Shown here: in pieces, positions 24,962 to 33,505 of the stretch | Numbering within the stretch: the stretch's first letter is position 1 | Layout: each line of letters starts with the position of its first letter | Source: Burkholderia sp. SRS-46 | Lineage (GTDB): Bacteria; Pseudomonadota; Gammaproteobacteria; Burkholderiales; Burkholderiaceae | Length of the DNA: 64,000 nt | NCBI RefSeq assembly: GCF_004343775.1 | Contig: NZ_PTXL01000009.1 | Coordinates: forward strand, 248,001-312,000 | Direction of reading: 5' to 3' | The notes under the pieces: model-generated | What the model was told of the DNA's origin: nothing | The model's database searches: none | The model's input: only the letters and a program-made list of their open reading frames with translations | Program-made: the position numbers and the translations under genes

Positions 24962-25549
24962 ATGAACCGTTTTCCTACTGCTTCGCGCCTTGCCCTGTCT
25001 GCCGCCGGCCTGCTGCTGGTCGCCGTGACGGCCACCGCGCAAACCGCGCAACCGGCACAATCGGCCCAGCCGACCCAGGCCGCACCGTCGGCCGCCGCGC
25101 CGCGGCTGCATGAAGCCGACCAGAGCTTCATCACGGACGGTACGAAATCCGTGTCGACCCAAAAGGATGCGGCAAGAATTGCCGACTCGCGCACGTCGGA
25201 CAGCCAGGTGAAGGCGTTCGCGCAACGCGTGGTCACCGACAACGAGAAGATCATCCAGGCGATGCGCGCCGCGAGCCCGCGCGGCATCGACGTGCCGCAC
25301 AACGACCCGGACACCGCCGTGCTCGACAGCATCAAGACGCTGCGCGGCGCGGAGTTCGACAAGGCGTACATCGAGCAGGTCGCGCTGGCCGGCCAGCAGA
25401 AGACGCTGTCGGTGTTCCAGGCCGAGATCGCGTCGGGTCGCGACACGAAGCTGAAGGAAGTCGCGCGCCAGGCGCTGCCGATCCTGCAGGCGCACTACGC
25501 GGAAGCGCAGAAGCTCGCGCAGCGTCACCACCTCGCATCGGCGCAGTAA
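24962..25549 (+). CDS. Periplasmic DUF4142 protein
   Basis: The 195-residue product starts at an ATG behind a perfect AAAGGAGGT ribosome site, so it should be translated strongly. A signal peptide ends near TATAQ, then a Gln/Pro/Ala-rich linker, then the helical DUF4142 domain (HEADQSFITDGTKS through YAEAQKLAQRH), a ferritin-like four-helix fold found in envelope and stress-induced proteins. Function is unknown. A -10-like TAGAAT lies at 24816-24821. It is convergent with the downstream GNAT gene. Confidence 0.88.
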   Translation: MNRFPTASRLALSAAGLLLVAVTATAQTAQPAQSAQPTQAAPSAAAPRLHEADQSFITDGTKSVSTQKDAARIADSRTSDSQVKAFAQRVVTDNEKIIQAMRAASPRGIDVPHNDPDTAVLDSIKTLRGAEFDKAYIEQVALAGQQKTLSVFQAEIASGRDTKLKEVARQALPILQAHYAEAQKLAQRHHLASAQ

Positions 25550-25589
25550 CGCCGCATTCGCGTGCCGCGCGTCGCGCGGCCGCCGTCAC

Positions 25590-25620
25590 GCCGCCGCCGG
25601 CCCCCTCTCCCGGCGGCGGC
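25590..25620. terminator. Convergent stem-loop between DUF4142 and GNAT genes
   Basis: A perfect 11-bp GC stem (25590-25600 with 25610-25620) and 9-nt loop lies between two converging stops. There is no T-run, so it may act as an RNA-stabilising hairpin or a Rho-assisted stop. Confidence 0.5.
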
Positions 25621-25640
25621 CATTCCGCTTCGGCGAGCCG

Positions 25641-26240
25641 CTATCGCGCGAGCTTCTCCGCGAGCCTCGCCCGCACCTCCGGCCACTCGTCGTCGATGAT
25701 GCTGAAGCGCACCGAATTGCGCTTGCGGCCATCCGGCATGATCCGCTCGTGTCGCACGATGCCTTCCTGCTTCGCGCCGAGCCGCAGGATCGCCGCGCGC
25801 GATTTCTCGTTGAGCTCGTCCGTCGTGAACTGCACGCGCACGCAGTGCAGCGTGTCGAACGCATACGCGAGCAGCAGCCACTTCGCCTCGGTGTTCACGC
25901 GCGAGCGCTGCACCGATGCGCTCAGCCAGGTGTGGCCGATTTCCAGCTTGCGGTTCGCGACGTCGATCTTCCAGAAACGGGTGCTGCCGACGACGCGGCC
26001 CGACGCACGCTCGACGATCGCGAACGGCATCACAGTGCCGGCCGCGCGGCCCTGCAACGCGGCCGCGATGTACGCGTCGATCGTCGCGGGGCCCGGCACG
26101 ACCGTGACCTTCAGGTTCCACAGCTCGCCGTCGGCGGCCGCCGCCACCAGCGCGGGCGCATGGGATGCCTGCAGCGGCTGCAGTTCGACGTGGTCGCCGA
26201 CGAGCGTCGGCGGCTCGGGCAGGACGGGGGCAGCGGTCAT
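25641..26240 (-). CDS. GNAT acetyltransferase, RimJ/RimL type
   Basis: The 199-residue protein has the RimJ/RimL layout: an N-terminal VELQPLQASHAPALVAAAAD, a central VGSTRFWKIDVANRKLEIGHTWL, and the C-terminal GAKQEGIVRHERIMPDGRKR block. The usual acetyl-CoA loop is degenerate at SASVQRSRVNTEAK, which is common in this branch. It may acetylate an N-terminal amine or a small molecule. ATG 26240 yields a standard-length domain. It ends convergently with DUF4142. Confidence 0.82.
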   Translation of the reverse strand: MTAAPVLPEPPTLVGDHVELQPLQASHAPALVAAAADGELWNLKVTVVPGPATIDAYIAAALQGRAAGTVMPFAIVERASGRVVGSTRFWKIDVANRKLEIGHTWLSASVQRSRVNTEAKWLLLAYAFDTLHCVRVQFTTDELNEKSRAAILRLGAKQEGIVRHERIMPDGRKRNSVRFSIIDDEWPEVRARLAEKLAR

Positions 26241-26302
26241 GATGGCGGCGCGTGGCAACGGAACGAAGCCTCCATCATACGGCCCGCGGTCCGGCCCGCA
26301 CG

Positions 26303-27223
26303 TCAGCCGAGATGCGCGGCAAGCCGGTGGCGCAGCGCGTCCGCCTCGTCGCGCAGCGCGCCGGCGAACGCGTCGACCAGCAGGCTCTTCGGCCGGTGCT
26401 CGGGCACGATGATGCTGACCCGGTACGGGAACGAGCGCGTCAGCGGCCGGATATGCAGGTCGCGCCCGACGAAATCGAGCGCGGTCAGCGGATTGACGAT
26501 CGCCGCGCCCAGGCCCTGCCGCACGAACGCGCAGACCGACACCGCCGACGGCGTCTCGACGACCGAGCGCGGCGCGACGCCGAGCTGCGCGAACGCCTCG
26601 TCGATCAGGATCCGGTACGGGTCGTTCAGCGACAGGCTGACGAACGGGCGATCGGCGAGATCCTCGAGATCGAGCGCGTCCTTCGCGAGCAGCGGATGGC
26701 CGTCCGGCAGTACGCACACCTCGTCGGCCTCGAGCAGCGGCGTGAGCACGGTGCCGGCCGGCGCGACGTCGTGCTCGGTCAGGCCGAGGTCGTAGCGCTG
26801 CGCGGTCAGCCATTCTTCGAGCACCGGCGATTCCTGCGTCGCGACCGACACGCTGACGCCCGCATGCGCCGCGTTGAAACGCCGGCACGCGCCCGGCAGG
26901 ATCGCGTGCGAGAACGCCGGCAGCGCGATCACCGACAGCTGCCCGTCGCGGAATTCGCGCAGCCGCGCGGCGGTCGCGGCGACCCGTTCCAGCCCCACAT
27001 AGGCGAGCCGCACGTCGTCGAACAGCGTGAGCGCGGCCATCGTCGGCCGCAGCCGGCCGTGCGCGCGCTCGAACAGCGCGAAGCCGACGATCTGCTCCAT
27101 CCGCGCGAGCTCGCGGCTGATGGTCGGCTGCGACGTGTAGAGCATCTCGGCCGCGCGGGTCGCGCTGCCGGTGACCATCAGCGCGCGGAACACCTCGATG
27201 TGGCGATGCGTGAGCGTAGCCAT
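26303..27223 (-). CDS. lysR: LysR activator of diaminopimelate decarboxylase
   Basis: The 306-residue LysR-type protein has its helix-turn-helix at residues 5-64, including GSATRAAEMLYTSQPTISRE, and an effector-binding domain. It is divergent from lysA with a 108-bp AT-rich gap, the same arrangement as E. coli lysR/lysA, where LysR activates lysA in response to diaminopimelate and lysine repression. The context makes the specific name likely. Confidence 0.85.
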   Translation of the reverse strand: MATLTHRHIEVFRALMVTGSATRAAEMLYTSQPTISRELARMEQIVGFALFERAHGRLRPTMAALTLFDDVRLAYVGLERVAATAARLREFRDGQLSVIALPAFSHAILPGACRRFNAAHAGVSVSVATQESPVLEEWLTAQRYDLGLTEHDVAPAGTVLTPLLEADEVCVLPDGHPLLAKDALDLEDLADRPFVSLSLNDPYRILIDEAFAQLGVAPRSVVETPSAVSVCAFVRQGLGAAIVNPLTALDFVGRDLHIRPLTRSFPYRVSIIVPEHRPKSLLVDAFAGALRDEADALRHRLAAHLG

Positions 27224-27331
27224 ATATATCAGGAATGAATTAAATACAGATAAACCGGCATTTTACTGGATAACCATTCGCGCGCATCATGCGCACTATC
27301 CGTTCATTCGATTCGACCCGATCCGTTCACC

Positions 27332-28570
27332 ATGTCTCTCGATTCCCGCCAGCTCGCGACGCTCGCGCAGCAACACGGCACCCCGCTGTGGGTGTACGAC
27401 GCCGACGTCATTCGCGACCGCATCGCGCAGTTGCGCCAGTTCGACGTGATCCGCTATGCGCAGAAGGCGTGCTCGAACGTCCATATCCTGAAGCTGATGC
27501 GCGACGAGGGCGTGCTCGTCGACGCGGTGTCGCTCGGCGAGATCGAGCGCAGCCTCGCGGCCGGGTTCCGGCCGGACGGCGACCCGGAAGGCGTGGTGTT
27601 CACCGCGGACCTCGTCGACCGGCCGACGCTCGCGACGGTGCTGAAGCACGGCGTGACCGTCAACGCGGGTTCGCTCGACATGCTCGCGCGGGTCGGCGAA
27701 GCGGCGCCCGGCCATCGCGTGTGGCTGCGTATCAACCCCGGCTTCGGCCACGGCCACAGCAACAAGACCAACACCGGCGGCCCGCAAAGCAAGCACGGCA
27801 TCTGGATCGACGACGTGCCGCAGGCGATCGAGATCGTGCGGCGCCACGGGCTGAAGCTGGTCGGCATCCACATGCATATCGGCTCGGGCGTCGACTACGG
27901 CCACCTGTCGCAGGTGTGCGACGCGATGGTCGACCTCGTCGCGTCGCTCGGCCACGACATCGAGGCGATCTCGGCGGGCGGCGGCCTGTCGATCCCGTAC
28001 CGCGACGGCGAGCCGCGCGTCGACGTCGGTCACTACTTCAGCCAGTGGGACGCCGCGCGCAAGCGGATCGAGCAGCATCTCGGCCATGCGGTGCGCATCG
28101 AGATCGAGCCGGGCCGCTTCCTTGTCGCCGAATCGGGCACGCTCGTCACCGAGGTGCAGGCGATCAACCGCCGGCCGAAGCACGATTTCGTGCTGGTCGA
28201 CGCGGGCTTCAACGACCTGATGCGCCCGGCGATGTACGGCAGCTATCACGGCGTCACCGTGCACGCGCCCGACGGCGCGGCGCCCGACGGCCGGCCGCTC
28301 GCGCACATCGCGATCGCGGGCCCGCTGTGCGAATCCGGCGACGTGTTCACGCAGGACGCGGGCGGCGTGGTCACGCACCGCCACCTGCCGCAGCCGCAGA
28401 TCGGCGACCTGCTGTGCCTGCACGACGCGGGCGCGTATGGCGCGTCGATGTCCTCGAACTACAACAGCCGGCCGCTCGCGCCGGAGGTGCTCGTCGATCG
28501 CGGCACGCCGCGCCTGATCCGCCGCCGGCAGACGATCGCCGAACTGCTCGCGCTGGAATTGCAGGCGTAA
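27332..28570 (+). CDS. lysA: Diaminopimelate decarboxylase
   Basis: The 412-residue PLP enzyme makes L-lysine from meso-diaminopimelate, the last lysine step. The PLP Lys is in RYAQKACSN (Lys45), the glycine loop is AISAGGGLSIPYR, and the second-subunit active-site Cys is in GPLCESGDVF. HIGSG near residue 190 contacts PLP phosphate. It is divergent from lysR and ends at a stem-loop terminator. As this is an E. coli-like LysR-controlled copy, a second lysA elsewhere is possible. Confidence 0.95.
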   Translation: MSLDSRQLATLAQQHGTPLWVYDADVIRDRIAQLRQFDVIRYAQKACSNVHILKLMRDEGVLVDAVSLGEIERSLAAGFRPDGDPEGVVFTADLVDRPTLATVLKHGVTVNAGSLDMLARVGEAAPGHRVWLRINPGFGHGHSNKTNTGGPQSKHGIWIDDVPQAIEIVRRHGLKLVGIHMHIGSGVDYGHLSQVCDAMVDLVASLGHDIEAISAGGGLSIPYRDGEPRVDVGHYFSQWDAARKRIEQHLGHAVRIEIEPGRFLVAESGTLVTEVQAINRRPKHDFVLVDAGFNDLMRPAMYGSYHGVTVHAPDGAAPDGRPLAHIAIAGPLCESGDVFTQDAGGVVTHRHLPQPQIGDLLCLHDAGAYGASMSSNYNSRPLAPEVLVDRGTPRLIRRRQTIAELLALELQA

Positions 28571-28575
28571 GGGCG

Positions 28576-28604
28576 GCCGCGCGCTAGCCGAGCGCGCGGC
28601 GTTT
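28576..28604 (+). terminator. lysA terminator
   Basis: Perfect 10-bp stem GCCGCGCGCT/AGCGCGCGGC with a 5-nt loop, followed by GTTT, six bases after the lysA stop. Confidence 0.65.
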
Positions 28605-29124
28605 CGCTCAGCCTGACCGTCAGGTGTGAAACCGCGCGCGGGTCGAACTCGATCCGCGCCGGCGGCGGCTCGCTCGCGTTGCAGAGCCTGTCGTAGCCCT
28701 CGCAGAGGTCCGACGTAATCCGGCGCCCCTGCCGCGCGACCGGCCAGCGCGTCGAGATCGCTGTCGCACCGTACTTCCCGGATATCGACGCCTTCCTGCG
28801 GCTGTACGGCGGTCGCGGCGTCATGGCCGTATCGATACAGCGCCATCAGTCGCGTCGATCGCACTCCTCTTCATTCTGTCCGACTTCCGCTCAACCGCGT
28901 AGCACCGGATGCTCGCCATCGCGTGCAACCGCAGCAGATCGGTTGCACCACCCTGCCTGTCGAGAGAAAAACTTTCCAAGCAACGGAGAAAGTCCGTGCG
29001 TTTTTGGAAACACATTCCTTTTTGACAAACCTAAGATTGCCCTCAGTCGTTCAGCAGTCGTGGCCGCCCGGCACGCATCGCCGATGCGTCCGGTCTACAA
29101 CACTCGCAAGCCGCACGGGCAATC
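28605..29124. other. Gene-poor stretch before the cystine transporter operon
   Basis: No intact gene. On the minus strand, protein-like translation appears in one frame near 28846-28730 (MALYRYGHDAATAVQPQEG) and in another near 28720-28610 (RRITSDLCEGYDRLCNASE), which could be a frameshifted remnant of a gene of about 100 residues, but no stop or family supports it. The last 200 bases are AT-richer, contain TTTTTGACAAACC near 29020, and may hold the promoter of the transporter operon. Confidence 0.4.
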
Positions 29125-29286
29125 ATGAACACCATGCTTGAACTCCTCGCCGCGCATCGCCACACGTTCGGCACGAACACCGCGCGGCCCGTCGTGCGGC
29201 CCCTCTCCCGCGCCACCGTCCTTCACTTCGACTCCCCGCCTCGGCGCGCGCGCCGCTCCGCGCCCGCGCGGGATCGCACGCCGTAA
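29125..29286 (+). CDS. Possible leader ORF, 53 aa
   Basis: An ATG opens a 53-residue frame starting MNTMLELLAAHRHTFGTNTA and ending in an Arg-rich tail. The ribosome site is weak (GGGC). It ends 142 bases before the cystine-type binding protein. It could be an uORF of that operon, but the Arg/Pro-rich tail is what GC-rich non-coding DNA gives, so support is poor. Confidence 0.25.
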   Translation: MNTMLELLAAHRHTFGTNTARPVVRPLSRATVLHFDSPPRRARRSAPARDRTP

Positions 29287-29428
29287 CGCACGCCCGCGGC
29301 CGGCCCGCGCCGGCCTGCCCGTTTCCCGCGTCGTCCGACACACGACGCCCCGCCCGCCCACGGCGACGCCGCCCGTCGCCGCGGTCGCGCACACCCTGAA
29401 TTTTTCGACGACAACCCAGGAGACAACC

Positions 29429-30235
29429 ATGAAGCGCTTCACCCCGATATTCAAGTTCAAGCAAGGTTTGGCCGCTGCGCTGCTGTGCGTCGTCGCGACG
29501 ACGTCGCACGCGGCCGACCTGCTCGACACCGTCAAGCAGGCCGGCGTGCTGAAGATCGCGCTCGAAGGCACCTATCCGCCGTTCGACTACCGCAACGCCG
29601 ACGGCCAGCTCGAAGGCTTCGACGTCGAGGTCGCGAAGGCAGTCGCCGCGCGGCTCGGCGTGAAGCCACAGTTCGTCACCACCGAATGGAGCGGCATCCT
29701 CGCCGGGCTGCAGGCCGGCAAGTTCGACGTGATCGTCAACCAGGTCGCGATTACGCCGGCGCGCAGGCAGGCGCTCGATTTCAGCCAGCCGTACGTGTAT
29801 TCGTCCGCGCAGCTGCTGCAGCGCCAGAACGACGCGCGCGCGTTCAGGTCGCTCGACGAACTGAAGGGCAAGAAGGTCGGCGTGACGATGGGCAGCAACT
29901 ACGTCGACCTCGTGAAGACGGTGCCCGCGATCGACCTGCAGGTGTACCCCGGCACGCCGGAGAACCTGCGCGATCTCGCGGCCGGCCGCATCGACGCGGC
30001 GGTCAACGACCGGCTGATGCTCAGCTACCTGATCAAGAACTCGCACCTGCCGCTGCGCCCCGGCTCCGTGCTCGCGGGCGGCGAGGACCAGATGGGGATC
30101 CCGTTCCGCAAGGGCAACCCGAAGTTCGCGAAGGCGATCGACGACGCGCTCGCGTCGCTGCGGCAGGACGGCACGCTGAAAAAGCTGTCGATGCAGTGGT
30201 TCGGCACCGACACGTCGAAGCCCGTCGCGCAATGA
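29429..30235 (+). CDS. Amino-acid ABC transporter binding protein (cystine type)
   Basis: The 268-residue protein has a signal peptide ending near SHAAD and a type 3 periplasmic-binding fold: LKIALEGTYPPFDYRNADGQ, GFDVEVAKAVAARLG and the closing GTLKKLSMQWFGTD are typical of FliY/TcyJ. It captures an amino acid in the periplasm for the adjacent permease and ATPase. The downstream metC-like gene suggests cystine. AGGAG precedes ATG 29429. A strong hairpin follows the gene before the permease. Confidence 0.88.
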   Translation: MKRFTPIFKFKQGLAAALLCVVATTSHAADLLDTVKQAGVLKIALEGTYPPFDYRNADGQLEGFDVEVAKAVAARLGVKPQFVTTEWSGILAGLQAGKFDVIVNQVAITPARRQALDFSQPYVYSSAQLLQRQNDARAFRSLDELKGKKVGVTMGSNYVDLVKTVPAIDLQVYPGTPENLRDLAAGRIDAAVNDRLMLSYLIKNSHLPLRPGSVLAGGEDQMGIPFRKGNPKFAKAIDDALASLRQDGTLKKLSMQWFGTDTSKPVAQ

Positions 30236-30251
30236 CGCGGCGATACGGACT

Positions 30252-30279
30252 CGCGCCGCGCGCAGGCGCGCGCGGCGCG
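30252..30279 (+). repeat. Intercistronic stem-loop in the ABC operon
   Basis: A perfect 12-bp GC stem with an AGGC loop lies between the binding-protein and permease genes. Such hairpins protect the upstream message or attenuate readthrough, giving excess binding protein over membrane components. Confidence 0.6.
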
Positions 30280-30305
30280 GCCGGCCAACCTACAGGAGAC
30301 ACGTG

Positions 30306-30965
30306 ATGGAAGCATTCGACCTGGTCGTCCACACCCTGCCCGCGATGGCGAGAGGCGCGGCGCTGACCCTGAAGTTCGCGGTGGCATCGATGGCGCTCGG
30401 CCTGCTCGCGGGACTCGCGATCGCGGTGCTGCGCATCGGCAGCAACCGGTTCGCGGCCGGCCTCGCGCAAGGTTACGTGAGCGTGATGCGCGGCACGCCG
30501 CTGCTGGTGCAGATGTTCGTCGTCTATTACGGGCTGCCCGACCTCGGCATCACGCTCGACCCGACGTCGGCCGGCATCTTCACGCTGACGCTCAACGCGG
30601 CCGCGTACCTGTCGGAGAGCATGCGCGGCGCGATCCTCGGCATCGGCCGCGGGCAATGGGCGGCCGCGCACAGCCTCGGCCTCACGCACGTGCAGACGCT
30701 GCGCCACGTGATCTGCCCGCAGGCGCTGCGCCTCGCGGTGCCGAGCCTCGGCAACACGCTGATCAGCCTGATCAAGGATACGTCGCTCGTGTCCGTGATC
30801 ACCGTCACCGAGCTGCTGCGCTCGACCCAGGAAGTGATCGCCGCGACGTTCCAGCCGCTGCCGCTCTATCTGGCGGCCGCCGCGATCTACTGGGTGCTGA
30901 GCACGCTGCTCACGCGGCTGCAGGTGCGCGTCGAATCCCGCCTCGCGCTGCCGACCGCGCATTGA
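30306..30965 (+). CDS. Amino-acid ABC transporter permease (cystine type)
   Basis: The 218-residue inner-membrane protein has five hydrophobic segments and the EAA-loop region AYLSESMRGAILGIGRGQWA followed by LGLTHVQTLRHVICPQALR, which contacts the ATPase. It is a His/Glu/Gln-type permease subunit of the TcyL/YecS class and presumably forms a homodimer, as only one permease gene is present. A GTG immediately before the ATG is an alternative start. It lies 70 bases after the binding-protein gene and 40 before the ATPase. Confidence 0.9.
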   Translation: MEAFDLVVHTLPAMARGAALTLKFAVASMALGLLAGLAIAVLRIGSNRFAAGLAQGYVSVMRGTPLLVQMFVVYYGLPDLGITLDPTSAGIFTLTLNAAAYLSESMRGAILGIGRGQWAAAHSLGLTHVQTLRHVICPQALRLAVPSLGNTLISLIKDTSLVSVITVTELLRSTQEVIAATFQPLPLYLAAAAIYWVLSTLLTRLQVRVESRLALPTAH

Positions 30966-31005
30966 GCGCGCGGCCCCTTCTCCCGACCCGAACAACGGAC
31001 AGAAC

Positions 31006-31731
31006 ATGATTACGCTCGACAACGTTTCGAAGTGGTACGGCAAGCATCAGGTGCTCGCGGATTGCAGCGCGGCGGTATCGAAAGGCGAAGTGGTCGTCGT
31101 GTGCGGGCCGTCGGGCTCGGGCAAGTCGACGCTGATCAAGACGATCAACGGGCTCGAACCGTTCCAGCAAGGCAGCATCACCGTCGACGGCACGCGGCTC
31201 GGCGATCCGGCGGTGAAGCTCGCGCAGCTGCGCGCACGCGTCGGCATGGTGTTCCAGCACTTCGAGCTGTTTCCGCACCTGTCGATCCTCGCCAACCTGA
31301 CGCTCGCGCAGGTCAAGGTGCTCGGCCGCCGCAAGGACGAGGCCACCGACAACGGCCTGAAGCTGCTCGAGCGCGTCGGCCTCGCCGCGCACGCGCACAA
31401 GTATCCGGGGCAACTGTCCGGCGGGCAGCAGCAGCGCGTCGCGATCGCCCGCGCGCTGTCGATGAACCCGGTCGCGATGCTGTTCGACGAGCCGACCTCC
31501 GCGCTCGACCCCGAGATGATCAACGAAGTGCTCGACGTGATGGTCGAGCTCGCGCGCGACGGCATGACGATGGTGTGCGTCACGCACGAGATGGGTTTCG
31601 CGCGGAAGGTCGCGCACCGCGTGATCTTCATGGACCAGGGCGCGGTGGTCGAGGACACGGCCAGCGACGCGTTCTTCGACGCCCCGCGCTCGGAACGCGC
31701 GCGCGACTTCCTCGACAAGATCCTGCACTGA
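31006..31731 (+). CDS. Amino-acid ABC transporter ATPase (cystine type)
   Basis: The 241-residue cytoplasmic ATPase has Walker A GPSGSGKST, the Q-loop in MVFQHFELFPHL, the signature LSGGQQQRVAIARAL, Walker B MLFDEPTSALDPE and the H-loop VTHEMGFA. It powers the permease encoded just upstream and completes a single-operon cystine-type importer with the binding protein. A GC hairpin follows its stop before the metC-like gene. Confidence 0.93.
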   Translation: MITLDNVSKWYGKHQVLADCSAAVSKGEVVVVCGPSGSGKSTLIKTINGLEPFQQGSITVDGTRLGDPAVKLAQLRARVGMVFQHFELFPHLSILANLTLAQVKVLGRRKDEATDNGLKLLERVGLAAHAHKYPGQLSGGQQQRVAIARALSMNPVAMLFDEPTSALDPEMINEVLDVMVELARDGMTMVCVTHEMGFARKVAHRVIFMDQGAVVEDTASDAFFDAPRSERARDFLDKILH

Positions 31732-31798
31732 CCGCGCGGCGGCCGTGCCGCCGCTGCGAACCGATCGCCCCGACGACTCAAGACAAAAGGACAACGCC

Positions 31799-32980
31799 TT
31801 GACGACCCTGCACTCGCCCGACACCGTACTCGCCCATGAAGGCCGCTCGCACGGCCAGCCCGGCTCGCCCGTGAACCCGCCCGTCTACCGGCAGTCGACC
31901 CTGCTGTTCCATGACACCGATGCGCTCGACACCGTGCGCGGCACGCCGCTCGCGTACGGCCGCCACGGCAGCCCGACCACGCGCGCGCTCGAGAAGGCGC
32001 TCGCCCGGCTCGAAGGCGCGCATGCCGCCTTGCTCACGCCGAGCGGGCTCAGCGCGATCACCACCGCGCTGCTCGCGGTGCTGAACCCCGGCGACCATCT
32101 GCTGATGACGGATACCGCGTACGACCCGACCCGTTCGTTCTGCGACGAGACGCTCGCGCGCCTCGGCATCGAGACGACCTACTACGACCCGCGGCTCGGC
32201 GCGGACATCGCCGCGCTGATGCGGCCGAACACGCGCGCGGTGTTCACCGAGTCGCCCGGCTCGCTGAGCTTCGAGGTACAGGACATTCCCGCGATCAGCC
32301 GCGTCGCGCACCAGCACGGCGCGATCGTGCTGCTCGACAACACGTGGGGCACGCCGCTGCATTTCCGCTCGTTCGCGCATGGCGTCGACGTGTCGATCCA
32401 CGCGGCGACGAAGTACATCGCCGGGCACTCCGACGTGCTGATGGGCGCGATCCTCACGACCGAAGCACTGGCGCCGAAGCTCACGCGCTGCTACCGGCAG
32501 CTCGGCATGACCGTCAGCGGCGACGACGCATATCTCGCGCTGCGCGGCCTGCGCACGCTGTCGGTGCGGCTCGAGCGACACCAGCGCACCGCGCACGCGC
32601 TCACCGCGTGGCTTGCGCGGCAGCCCGAAGTTGCGACGATCCTCTATCCGGCGTGGCCGGACGATGCGGGCCACGCATTGTGGCAGCGCGACTTCACGGG
32701 CGCGTGCGGGTTGTTCGGCGTGGTGCTGCACCCGCAGGCCGCCGACGCGCTGCGCGCGCTGCTCGACGGCATGACGTGCTTCGGCATGGGCTACAGCTGG
32801 GGCGGCTTCGAGAGCCTGATCATCCCGGCGAACCCCGCACGCCACCGCACGGCGACGCGCTGGCCGTGGGACGGCCCGCTGCTGCGGATTCACGCGGGCC
32901 TCGAGCACCCCGACGACCTGATCGCCGATCTCGACGCCGGTTTCGCGCGGCTGCGCGCGGCCGCGCTCGCGGAAGCCTGA
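31799..32980 (+). CDS. metC: Cystathionine beta-lyase-type C-S lyase
   Basis: The 393-residue PLP enzyme of the trans-sulfuration (Cys/Met) family cleaves cystathionine or cystine at the C-S bond. The PLP Lys is in HAATKYIAGHSD; VLLDNTWGTPLHF carries the cofactor-contacting Asp; and YSWGGFESLIIP near the C-terminus is the MetC-type substrate region. A TTG start at 31799 with AAAGGA upstream fits the family N-terminus; longer in-frame starts lack signals. Placement after the importer suggests that imported cystine is cleaved for sulfur. Confidence 0.85.
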   Translation: MTTLHSPDTVLAHEGRSHGQPGSPVNPPVYRQSTLLFHDTDALDTVRGTPLAYGRHGSPTTRALEKALARLEGAHAALLTPSGLSAITTALLAVLNPGDHLLMTDTAYDPTRSFCDETLARLGIETTYYDPRLGADIAALMRPNTRAVFTESPGSLSFEVQDIPAISRVAHQHGAIVLLDNTWGTPLHFRSFAHGVDVSIHAATKYIAGHSDVLMGAILTTEALAPKLTRCYRQLGMTVSGDDAYLALRGLRTLSVRLERHQRTAHALTAWLARQPEVATILYPAWPDDAGHALWQRDFTGACGLFGVVLHPQAADALRALLDGMTCFGMGYSWGGFESLIIPANPARHRTATRWPWDGPLLRIHAGLEHPDDLIADLDAGFARLRAAALAEA

Positions 32981-32987
32981 CGCGTTC

Positions 32988-33022
32988 GCGGTGCGGCCTG
33001 CGCGTCGCGCGGGCCGCACCGC
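32988..33022 (+). terminator. Stem-loop after metC-like gene
   Basis: Perfect 11-bp stem GCGGTGCGGCC/GGCCGCACCGC, 13-nt loop, followed by AGCGAAGTTTTC. Confidence 0.55.
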
Positions 33023-33067
33023 AGCGAAGTTTTCTCAACGTTCGACCCCAACCTAAGCGAGGCAAGC

Positions 33068-33412
33068 ATGAAAGACACGCTGTTCATCCTGCGTCCCGGC
33101 TTCTTCAAAGATGCCGACGGCCCGTTCTACTGCGGCGATTCCGTGGCCGTCGAAGGGCTGTTGAGCTTCTTCCCGCAATTGCGCGACGCGATCGACGTCG
33201 AATATGTCGACGCGCCACGGCCGCGCCAGCCGATCGTCGCGCTGATCGGCGAGGCCAACCAGTCGGCGCCGGTGCTCGTGCTCGGGCAGGCCCGCGTCCC
33301 GCTGGACGATGCGATCGACGTGAAGGAAAGCAACGGCCGGCGCTACATCGATGCGCCGGCCGATATCCGGCGGTATCTGTCGTCGCAGTATGGCGTCGCG
33401 CATGTCGCATAA
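33068..33412 (+). CDS. DUF3088 protein, 114 aa
   Basis: This small cytoplasmic protein opens MKDTLFILRPGFFKDADGPF followed by YCGDS, and has the family's central VEYVDAPRPRQPIVALIGE and NQSAPVLVLG. DUF3088 proteins look like thioredoxin-fold or glutaredoxin-like domains with a Cys near residue 22, so a redox or sulfur role would suit the neighbouring cystine importer and lyase; that is inference. It lies 87 bases after metC behind a stem-loop. Confidence 0.8.
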   Translation: MKDTLFILRPGFFKDADGPFYCGDSVAVEGLLSFFPQLRDAIDVEYVDAPRPRQPIVALIGEANQSAPVLVLGQARVPLDDAIDVKESNGRRYIDAPADIRRYLSSQYGVAHVA

Positions 33413-33427
33413 CCCGGTGCGGCGGGT

Positions 33428-33448
33428 AATGACGCGCTGAGCGCGTCA
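33428..33448. terminator. Convergent stem-loop between DUF3088 and WYL genes
   Basis: ATGACGCGC/GCGCGTCAT, 9-bp perfect stem with a TGA loop; a second imperfect hairpin (ACGGACT/AGTCCGT) follows. Both lie between convergent stops. Confidence 0.5.
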
Positions 33449-33505
33449 TGCAGTCACGGACTTCGCGCGCCGCCGGGTTCGCGGAGTCCGTTCGAACCGA
33501 CGCGC

